Shown here: positions 6,275-11,859 of the stretch, piece by piece
Numbering within the stretch: the first letter of the stretch is position 1
How the letters are laid out: the number at the start of each line of letters is the position of its first letter
From: Chordibacter sp038110535
GTDB taxonomy: Bacteria > Verrucomicrobiota > Verrucomicrobiia > Opitutales > Seribacteraceae
Direction of reading: 5' to 3'
Assembly: GCA_038110535.1 (NCBI GenBank)
Contig: JAYNJW010000051.1
Coordinates: 1-11,859, forward strand
DNA: 11,859 nucleotides
The notes under the pieces: generated by a model
What the model was told of the DNA's origin: nothing
The model's input: the letters and a program-made list of their open reading frames with translations, nothing else
The model's database searches: none
Translations under genes and position numbers: made by a program

Positions 6275-7414
6275 ATGTTTAAGAATATACCATTCAATCG
6301 GGTGGAGTGGGTGACGAGTGGATTTCTCATTCTTACTGCCTTCCTCACCGTAACTGCGGTGCCTTATTATTTATGGACCTACGGCTGGGATTGGTTCCTT
6401 TTTGGAGTTTTTCTCTTTTTTTATCTCGCCACAGGGATGAGTATAACTGTTGGATACCATCGACTCTTTTCTCACAAAGCTTTTCAAGCAAAATGGCCAG
6501 TAAAATTATTTGTTCTGCTCTTCGGAGCTGCTGCATTTGAAAACTCTGCCATCTGGTGGAGTTCCGAGCATCGCAAGCACCACAAGCATGTTGATACCGA
6601 TGATGACCCCTACGACATAACCAAAGGATTTTTCTGGGCACACATGGGTTGGTTAATGTTCAAACTTAAACCTGAACCTCCGCTTGACAATGTTCACGAT
6701 TTGCACAACGACAAACTCGTTGCTTGGCAGCACAAGTGGGTGCACGCAATTTCTTTTGTTGTCAGCTTCATTGTCCCTGCCTTGATCGGTTATTACTACG
6801 CAGTTTTTTCGGGCAACCTCTCGCCTGCAGTTGGGGCACTGGGAGGTTTCCTCATCCCTGGGGTTGCACGCATAGTTATGGTTCAGCATGCGACTTTTTG
6901 TATCAACTCTCTTTGCCATATGATTGGCAAGCAACCCTACTCCACCGAACATTCTGCTCGCGATAGTTGGGTAGCTGCTATATTCACCATGGGGGAAGGG
7001 TATCATAATTATCACCACGAGTTCGCTTGGGATTACCGTAATGGAGTCAAACCTTGGCAACTTGATCCGTCCAAGTGGATCATTTGGACCCTTTCCAAAA
7101 TTGGCCTCACCAGCGGATTAAAACGGGTTGCTAATGAACGCATTCTCCTCGCTGAGACCAAGGAGATGTCCCGACTGGTCGAAAGCAAACTTTCCGCCTT
7201 TCATTCGGCCCAGAATAAAGGTTCAGATTTGATCGACCAAGCTGCTCTTAACCTACAAAATCTTGGCGATCGTCTTTCTGAAATTCACAAAGAGTTGCAG
7301 ACGGCAATACGGGACAAAATGAATATCTCCCGATCGAAAATGAACGAGTTGAGGCTAGAGGTTCGTGCCATGGTCCAAGAAATTGAATCTTCTGGTAAAT
7401 TATCCATCGCCTAA
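6275..7414 (+). CDS. Membrane acyl-CoA / fatty acid desaturase (delta-9 type) with C-terminal coiled-coil extension
   Basis: This 379-residue membrane di-iron desaturase belongs to the stearoyl-CoA desaturase family, which inserts a cis double bond into saturated acyl chains and so tunes membrane fluidity. All three histidine boxes are present: H62-RLFS-H67, H99-RK-H102-H103 and H244-NY-H247-H248. The extra conserved His in NSLCH (H215) is also there. Hydrophobic segments lie near residues 13-33, 38-58, 76-90, 157-178 and 184-205. The catalytic part ends near residue 285. About 90 further residues form a charged, heptad-like helical tail (AETKEMSRLVESKLSAF onward) that I do not associate with bacterial homologues of about 300 residues. 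The start ATG at 6275 has a weak AAGAG upstream. It is the only plus-strand gene, divergent from the lipoprotein operon. Which acyl carrier and which position it desaturates cannot be decided from sequence. Confidence 0.95.
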   Translation: MFKNIPFNRVEWVTSGFLILTAFLTVTAVPYYLWTYGWDWFLFGVFLFFYLATGMSITVGYHRLFSHKAFQAKWPVKLFVLLFGAAAFENSAIWWSSEHRKHHKHVDTDDDPYDITKGFFWAHMGWLMFKLKPEPPLDNVHDLHNDKLVAWQHKWVHAISFVVSFIVPALIGYYYAVFSGNLSPAVGALGGFLIPGVARIVMVQHATFCINSLCHMIGKQPYSTEHSARDSWVAAIFTMGEGYHNYHHEFAWDYRNGVKPWQLDPSKWIIWTLSKIGLTSGLKRVANERILLAETKEMSRLVESKLSAFHSAQNKGSDLIDQAALNLQNLGDRLSEIHKELQTAIRDKMNISRSKMNELRLEVRAMVQEIESSGKLSIA

Positions 7415-7530
7415 GAGCGTTTTTCTCCCCCAATCCAAGGCATCCGTTCCCTCACTTGGGAAAGCACTTTACTGGTCTATGCGACTTGTTGACATTAGGT
7501 TTTCCAGAGTCCGGTTGAAGAAGAATTAAC

Positions 7531-7563
7531 GCGGTAGTTTGTGCACATTCCACGCACAACCGC
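7531..7563. repeat. Bulged 10-bp inverted repeat
   Basis: GCGG + TTGTGC pairs with GCACAA + CCGC around a 9-nt loop, with a 4-nt bulge (TAGT) on the left arm. It has no T-tract on either side, so it is not an obvious terminator. It might be a structured 3' UTR element or the footprint of a lost mobile or repeat element. Confidence 0.35.
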
Positions 7564-7701
7564 CTAAAAACAATCGTTTTATCTATCGATGTACCTGAAA
7601 ACTTAAGTGAATGGTGCCGTGACAAGAGAATAACCTCAAAAACTCTTGGTTAAAGACTGAGTAGGATTCCAAGCTAAAAACGACCTTAATGAAACACAAA
7701 T

Positions 7702-7737
7702 GGGCGAAAAAGACATCGCCCCTACACAGATAGGGCT
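7702..7737 (-). terminator. Terminator-like hairpin(s) after the CNB-like membrane protein gene
   Basis: On the minus strand GGGCGA (7716-7721) pairs perfectly with TCGCCC (7702-7707) across 8 nt and is followed by ATTTGTGTTT, about 21 nt past the gene's stop. An alternative stem uses GCCCTA (7732-7737) with TAGGGGC (7718-7724), sharing the GGGGC block, so the two are mutually exclusive. The T-rich tail fits termination of the minus-strand gene. Confidence 0.45.
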
Positions 7738-7742
7738 TTCGA

Positions 7743-9152
7743 TTAGTCCTCTTCGGAAAAGTTTTGGTCGATTTGGGAGAATCGTTTCGAAATAAAGGGG
7801 TTGGGAATTTTCTTCCCGCTCATCCTCATGTGTTCAACAAACTTAACCGCCAAGGCTTCAATCACATTGGTGTTATTTATATGCACCGATGCCATGAACA
7901 TATCGCTGTCCCCTTTACGGGCAACCACATATTCCTCAGAGACAGGATGAAAGCGGGTAACAAAAAGAGTTTCTCCAACTTGAACTTCAGCGTTCGCCGT
8001 CAGTTCGAGGTTCGAAAGTGTGACTGGTTCCTCCAAAACCTTAACCTCAACAGGAAAGGCAAGAGTGGAATATTGATGGGTCCACTCCTTTATTTGATCA
8101 ATAAATTCCTGAGGAATAAGTGGAACATACAAATCAGAAGGGTTTGTGCCAACGAATACTTCATCGCTCTGTGCTTCCTGTTCTAAACTGATCAAAGCAG
8201 CAAGTTCTGCCTCAGTTTCCATCAATTTCGCATTCAATGAATCGTACTCATAATCACGATAGCTTAACTGTTCTTTGGCATCTTCGAGTTCTTCATACAA
8301 AGAATCCTTAAGAACCTTGATGTTAGAATTTTGAATTGCTAGCTCTTCATTTTCTGCCTCTAAACGCTTCTTCAAATCCAAATAAAAGGACTCGTTTTTT
8401 TGCATGGTCTCCAATTTTTTGGTAAGGGAGACTACCTGGTCAGGTGCACTGTGATCATAGGATTTGTATAATCCAATCATTCCAATCACCGCTAGGCATG
8501 CAACTGCCAAGCTACTCACAGATACCGTATTGAATACTGCACGATTGCTCAGCTTATCCTTTCTAACCCGGGTTGCATGATTGAGGCTGTCTACTTTATC
8601 CTGCAGTTCCTTTAGGGTGGTGGTCTTAATGGTATCTTCATCTGAAGCAACCTGTAGACGTGAAATGGCATCATCCAAATCCATTTTCACTTGGGATACT
8701 ACCGAATTTTCTTTCTGCAAACGATCCGCCAACAAACCGGCAAGATTCAAACATAATTGCCCGGCTAATGACCCATGACTGCCGATGAATTCGAGCAGTT
8801 GATCATGGTTCATTCTCCAAAGAATGCACAACCCACGAGTCTCCGAAGTCGCAGAGGCAATGTGTCCACGAAGAAAGGCCACCTCTCCAAAAGTATCTCC
8901 TGTTCCTAGGTTTGCGATCAGTTGCTGCTTCCCTTTTTCATCCTTTTTAGAGAGTTCCACTGAACCTGACACAATTAAGTAAAGAAATTGCTGATGCTCT
9001 CCTTCTCTAGCCACCAACTCATCTTCAGCGAGTAACCACTCGCCTTCAGAAATCAAGGCTTTGGCATCTTCAGGGTCCAAATTATAGCATAATCCAGAGC
9101 TAGGCAGATCATATCCTGCCTCCTTTAGATCATCTTCAAACAAAGTTTTCAT
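7743..9152 (-). CDS. Membrane protein: cyclic-nucleotide-binding-like domain, transmembrane helix, coiled coil, extracytoplasmic C-terminal domain
   Basis: This 469-residue protein has four parts. Residues 37-145 form a cyclic-nucleotide-binding (CNB) beta-barrel domain: FLYLIVSGSVELSKK (56-70), LGTGDTFGEVAFLRG (82-96), then a C-helix. In the phosphate-binding cassette FGE (88-90) is kept, but the Arg that normally grips the cyclic phosphate aligns with A99, so cAMP or cGMP binding is doubtful. Residues 146-200 are helical and end in basic RVRKDK. A single transmembrane helix spans about 207-229; the positive-inside rule puts the CNB domain in the cytoplasm. Residues 240-325 are a long coiled coil, and 340-469 a beta-rich C-terminal domain, possibly SH3-like (inference). 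It could relay a signal across the inner membrane or act as a scaffold. The ATG at 9152 lacks a Shine-Dalgarno sequence. A sigma-54-like promoter lies about 60 bp upstream. Confidence 0.88.
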   Translation of the reverse strand: MKTLFEDDLKEAGYDLPSSGLCYNLDPEDAKALISEGEWLLAEDELVAREGEHQQFLYLIVSGSVELSKKDEKGKQQLIANLGTGDTFGEVAFLRGHIASATSETRGLCILWRMNHDQLLEFIGSHGSLAGQLCLNLAGLLADRLQKENSVVSQVKMDLDDAISRLQVASDEDTIKTTTLKELQDKVDSLNHATRVRKDKLSNRAVFNTVSVSSLAVACLAVIGMIGLYKSYDHSAPDQVVSLTKKLETMQKNESFYLDLKKRLEAENEELAIQNSNIKVLKDSLYEELEDAKEQLSYRDYEYDSLNAKLMETEAELAALISLEQEAQSDEVFVGTNPSDLYVPLIPQEFIDQIKEWTHQYSTLAFPVEVKVLEEPVTLSNLELTANAEVQVGETLFVTRFHPVSEEYVVARKGDSDMFMASVHINNTNVIEALAVKFVEHMRMSGKKIPNPFISKRFSQIDQNFSEED

Positions 9153-9184
9153 AGTAAGTTTCAGTTATAAAATTAAAGTAAGCA

Positions 9185-9199
9185 GGCTAAAAATCAGCC
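9185..9199 (-). promoter_or_regulatory. Leader hairpin before the CNB-like membrane protein gene
   Basis: In the expected leader, GGCT (9196-9199) and AGCC (9185-9188) can pair around GATTTTT, followed by TGCTTACTTTAATTTT. The short stem and T-rich tail resemble a weak attenuator. It may be chance in AT-rich DNA. Confidence 0.2.
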
Positions 9200-9213
9200 C
9201 ACTAAAAAAAGTC

Positions 9214-9229
9214 TGCATTGTATGTGCCA
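9214..9229 (-). promoter_or_regulatory. Candidate sigma-54 (-24/-12) promoter
   Basis: The minus strand reads TGGCAC-ATACA-ATGCA, differing from the consensus TGGCAC-N5-TTGCA at one base and keeping the essential GG and GC exactly 12 bp apart. The start site would fall near 9202, giving a leader of about 50 nt to the ATG at 9152. Sigma-54 promoters need an enhancer-binding activator, and none is encoded in this window. Confidence 0.5.
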
Positions 9230-9402
9230 AATATCCAATCTCCACTAAGTTCGTTATTTATTAATCACAGGTGACTATAAATAAAACGCCTACTCTAGCG
9301 ATAAGCATGTGAATAAGCAAGCAGGATAACCCACTGAAATTGTAAAATTTATGTTACAGATTAAGGATTAAAGACGAAAAGAAGCCACTCTATCAAATTA
9401 TT

Positions 9403-9415
9403 CACAAGGGTTGTG
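9403..9415 (-). terminator. Short inverted repeat after the 755-residue protein gene
   Basis: CACAA and TTGTG flank GGG just past the stop at 9419. On the minus strand the hairpin is followed by AATAATTTG. It is a weak terminator candidate and overlaps a DnaA-box-like TTATTCACA (9398-9406). Confidence 0.25.
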
Positions 9416-9418
9416 GTT

Positions 9419-11686
9419 TTACAACTCCACATCGTCTTGCCAAAGCAAACTGGGAGCAGTTTTACCTCTCTTTTTTGCCCACAAGGAAATAGCCTCCTCC
9501 ACTTGTTGGCGAACCAAAATGCTCATCTGGTGACGTACCGCTGGGCTTGATACCTGAAAGAGCATCTTAATTTCAGAGTTCCCGTCTGAATTTCCCAGTA
9601 AATTAAAAAATCCAGAATTTTCTCTTTTGGAATTCTCTTCCAATACAATTCCAAGCGGTCTCTTCAATCCCTCAGAAATTAATTTAGCCGCTCCTTGTAC
9701 ATTTTGCGGGTCAAACTCTAAAATAAAGCCCCCTGCCCCACTAGGTGCTCCAAATAACATCCTGCATTTTCCATTGGGCAAATCTGAAAAGGCAAATACA
9801 CCATCTGCCAATCCAATAAAAGTCTTCAATTCTTCCATCACCCCATCGGTTTTATTTTCCGCACCTCCCTGAGCCGTTTGCTCAGGTTTTTTTTGCGGTT
9901 CTGGTTGTTCATTCTGAGTGGGCACTGCATCTGATGTACTGCTCTCAGCATCTCCTCCCAGTTCTTCGCTTGGAGCATCTGTGGAGGATTGCGTTTGTTC
10001 CACTGCATTCTCCATCCCTTCATACAATTGACGAACCACCTTGTTCAATTCTTCGGCTATTAGGTTGAATTTAGATCGCCATTTCGGCAGAACTTGCTCC
10101 TGCTTCGTCTTCCACAGATTCTGCCAATCAGCTTCCCATTTTCTCAATATTTGATTCACCGGAACACGCTGGTTTACATCAATTTTTAACTGCTCAATAT
10201 TTTGCTTCTCCAATTCCTTGATCAATGTAACTTGTGCCCGCATTGATTTAAGTGCTGGTTGAATCAATTGATTCATTTTTTGCCCAGCCATTATTCGGGT
10301 CTCTTCAAGGATCTCGGAACGGCTATTTTCGTCCATGGACAAGCTATCTGCAAGATCCGCAAAACTCGACACACTGCTCTTCCCCCTTTCATAATACCAA
10401 CGAATGGTTGCTTCTTCGGGAAAATTATCATCCTGCAGCAGGGAGAACTTTTGGGTAAATTGTTCATCAGCTATTCGTTTCCGCACAGCATCGACTTTTG
10501 GTTTAATCGCTCCCTTGAGCTGGTTGCTCAATGTCTTGGCAAGGGTACCTGCCTCACTAAATTCCTTGGTAAAGTACTCGTTCAATTCTCCGCCACCATA
10601 TAGTTTGGCAGCAAGCACACTCGCCTGCTTTTCATATTTCTCGACCAACAGATTCAAGCTTTCTCCGGTGGCTAAATGCTTGGTTAAGTTCGTGCGAATT
10701 TCTTTTTCCAGTTCCTTTTCATCCGGTACCCAACCTTTTGCCAACTTCAGGTATTCCTCTAATCTTTTTGCTTCCCAATGAGCAGCCGCCCGTTCAGCCA
10801 ATGTTTCGATTGCTTCAAATGGACCATAAATAGGAGGTTTTGCTGACTGGTTCTGTTTTACTCCCTTAAGTTTATCAAGCGAACTGGCATACAATTCCGC
10901 TCTTGTTTTCAAAGCTACTGCATACTGATTTCCCTGTACTTCCTGACGAATGATCTCGAACTGAGCCTTATACTGCTTGGCCACTTCCCTACGGAAGTCG
11001 GCCGACATTTCTTCAACCTTTTTAGTAACCTCCTCAAATACTGGACCCGTTTTTCCGGCCATCCCTCTCAACCAGTTATCCAGCTCGCTAAATGCATCCG
11101 TTGGTAGCGGTTGGATTCCTTTTCCTTTCTTCTCAAAAAGTGAGTTAACCTGATTATTAAGTTCTTCGCTACTCGGGTAAGCCATTTTTTCACGCAATCT
11201 CTTGAGCTGTTCTGCAGACGCCAATTCTCTTGCCTTGGAATAGACCATATCGAGGCTCTTTTTTGCATACTCGTTTGCTTTTTGTGGTGCTTCTTTCGCC
11301 CAGTTCTTAGCTGCTCTTTTCAATACTTCTGCCCGATTGACAGGTAAGGGACTTTGCTCTTTTGCCCATTCCAAGGTCTCGTTCACCGACTTTTCCAATT
11401 CCTGCAACCTCCATGCCTCCAGCCATTTCCTCCCTAGTTCCTCTCCCCCTTTTGTACTTTTAAAACTTTCAACTCTTTTGAGCATTTCATCTGAAAGTAA
11501 ATCACTTAACTTTTTGGTATCCGACTGGTTGGTGTCTGAAGCATTACTCAGAAGGGTCTTTGCCTTTTCTGCGGCAGCCCGGAGCGTAAGTATTTTCTTG
11601 GCGCCTGCCTTAGGGTCTGGTTGAGCCGAAAGCCCCAGAGTAAAGCAGCAAAACCATAATAAACTAAAAGTGAAAAGCCTTCTCAT
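9419..11686 (-). CDS. Large secreted, mostly helical protein of unknown function (755 residues)
   Basis: I do not recognise a family. With ATG 11686 the protein opens with a Sec signal peptide (MRRLFTFSLLWFCCFTLGLSA, cleavage near residue 21), so it is exported to the periplasm or beyond. Residues 22-562 are almost entirely charged amphipathic helix, rich in Lys, Glu, Ala and Leu with regularly spaced Trp (for example GRKWLEAWR and RKWEADWQNLWK), suggesting a helical repeat or coiled-coil rod. Residues about 563-616 are a low-complexity Ser/Glu/Gln/Pro linker. The last 139 residues form a separate compact domain containing GVFAFSDLPNGKCRMLFG and a Gly-rich APSGAGGF. AAAGG with a 7-nt spacer precedes this ATG, one of the few good ribosome sites here. 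Upstream in-frame starts (11713, 11749) overlap the previous gene, whose stop lies 10 nt away, so the two probably form an operon. Confidence 0.85.
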   Translation of the reverse strand: MRRLFTFSLLWFCCFTLGLSAQPDPKAGAKKILTLRAAAEKAKTLLSNASDTNQSDTKKLSDLLSDEMLKRVESFKSTKGGEELGRKWLEAWRLQELEKSVNETLEWAKEQSPLPVNRAEVLKRAAKNWAKEAPQKANEYAKKSLDMVYSKARELASAEQLKRLREKMAYPSSEELNNQVNSLFEKKGKGIQPLPTDAFSELDNWLRGMAGKTGPVFEEVTKKVEEMSADFRREVAKQYKAQFEIIRQEVQGNQYAVALKTRAELYASSLDKLKGVKQNQSAKPPIYGPFEAIETLAERAAAHWEAKRLEEYLKLAKGWVPDEKELEKEIRTNLTKHLATGESLNLLVEKYEKQASVLAAKLYGGGELNEYFTKEFSEAGTLAKTLSNQLKGAIKPKVDAVRKRIADEQFTQKFSLLQDDNFPEEATIRWYYERGKSSVSSFADLADSLSMDENSRSEILEETRIMAGQKMNQLIQPALKSMRAQVTLIKELEKQNIEQLKIDVNQRVPVNQILRKWEADWQNLWKTKQEQVLPKWRSKFNLIAEELNKVVRQLYEGMENAVEQTQSSTDAPSEELGGDAESSTSDAVPTQNEQPEPQKKPEQTAQGGAENKTDGVMEELKTFIGLADGVFAFSDLPNGKCRMLFGAPSGAGGFILEFDPQNVQGAAKLISEGLKRPLGIVLEENSKRENSGFFNLLGNSDGNSEIKMLFQVSSPAVRHQMSILVRQQVEEAISLWAKKRGKTAPSLLWQDDVEL

Positions 11687-11696
11687 CCCACAACCT

Positions 11697-11859
11697 TTAG
11701 TCGCTCTTAACATATTCCTCAACCAAGCTATTAAGCAGAGGATACCCACGCTTTTTCAATTCATCAGACACCCGAAGAAGTTGGGCAGATACTCCTTCAT
11801 CTGCGTCAACGGAATCAACGAGTGGCAAACGGTCAGCACACTGAGCAACCGCGGCCCAT
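11697..11859 (-). CDS. C-terminal 53 codons of an unidentified gene (5' end beyond window)
   Basis: An open frame enters from the right edge and ends with TAA at 11697-11699. The visible end reads like a helical, acidic protein tail (WAAVAQCADRLPLVDS, then VSDELKKRGYPLLNSLVEEY). No signature allows a function. It ends 10 nt before the ATG of the 755-residue exported protein on the same strand, so the two are probably cotranscribed. A frame open across the whole available segment and the tight spacing support a real gene. Confidence 0.65.
   Translation of the reverse strand, partial: WAAVAQCADRLPLVDSVDADEGVSAQLLRVSDELKKRGYPLLNSLVEEYVKSD

Larger units (their letters stand above)
7415..7742. 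other. Convergent intergenic region, 328 bp, with hairpins but no confident gene
   Basis: This is the space between the converging 3' ends of the desaturase and the CNB-like membrane protein gene. It contains a short TTCCC-N6-GGGAA stem at 7447-7462, a bulged 10-bp hairpin at 7531-7563 and overlapping GC-rich hairpins at 7702-7737. A 44-codon open stretch on the plus strand (7519-7653) reads protein-like near its end (SIDVPENLSEWCRDKR) but has no start codon. It could be a gene remnant; I do not call it. Confidence 0.6.

Noticed and set aside
6653..7060. 135-residue minus-strand open frame
   Set aside because: It is antisense to the desaturase across its third histidine box; the composition is that of a shadow frame.
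7481..7520. Promoter from the perfect TTGACA at 7489-7494
   Set aside because: No -10-like hexamer occurs at 16-18 bp spacing, and no gene start follows.
7531..7563. Integron attC-like site
   Set aside because: The hairpin lacks the conserved core-site pair (RYYYAAC/GTTRRRY) and no integron genes or cassettes are present.
7764..8186. 140-residue plus-strand open frame
   Set aside because: It lies wholly antisense to the CNB-like membrane protein, has no domain signature and has no upstream signals.

Overview
The window looks like chromosomal DNA of a Gram-negative bacterium of the PVC group, probably Verrucomicrobiota. This rests on a SecA with an enlarged helical preprotein cross-linking domain (the kind seen in Bacteroidetes, Chlorobi and PVC bacteria), a ThuA-like lipoprotein of a type common in Planctomycetes and Verrucomicrobia, moderate-to-low GC, and very few Shine-Dalgarno sites. 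The phylum is an inference. One 100-N scaffold gap (1743-1842) marks a draft or metagenome assembly. There is no sign of a phage, an IS element or a CRISPR array.

Layout. All supported protein genes are on the minus strand except one desaturase. Read in the direction of minus-strand transcription from the right edge, they are: the 3' end of an unrecognised gene (11697-11859); a tightly linked 755-residue secreted helical protein of unknown function (9419-11686); a 266-bp intergenic region; and a membrane-anchored protein with a cyclic-nucleotide-binding-like domain (7743-9152), preceded by a good sigma-54-type promoter match. A 328-bp convergent intergenic region with hairpins follows, then the plus-strand acyl-CoA desaturase with a coiled-coil tail (6275-7414). 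A 177-bp divergent intergenic region with a palindrome separates the desaturase from a two-gene lipoprotein operon: a 51-residue lipoprotein (5942-6097) and a ThuA-like lipoprotein (4738-5925), closed by a terminator. Next come a histidine phosphatase (4015-4650), a very AT-rich stretch with helically phased A-tracts, and two tandem paralogous small proteins of no known family (3622-3864 and 3261-3512). The left end holds tRNA-guanine transglycosylase (tgt, 1991-3151) with its own promoter, tRNA-Pro(GGG) (1855-1931), the gap, the C-terminal part of a UDP-glucuronate decarboxylase, and the first 452 codons of secA.

How the genes relate. The left third is housekeeping: protein export, tRNA modification and a nucleotide-sugar enzyme. 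The middle and right are envelope-oriented: two lipoproteins, a membrane fatty-acid desaturase, a putative transmembrane sensor or scaffold and a large exported protein. No single named pathway links them. The most novel elements are the tandem small-protein pair, the CNB-transmembrane-coiled-coil protein whose phosphate-binding Arg is replaced, the mini-lipoprotein whose mature sequence resembles the N-terminus of the adjacent ThuA-like lipoprotein, and a Tgt that has lost two of its four zinc ligands.
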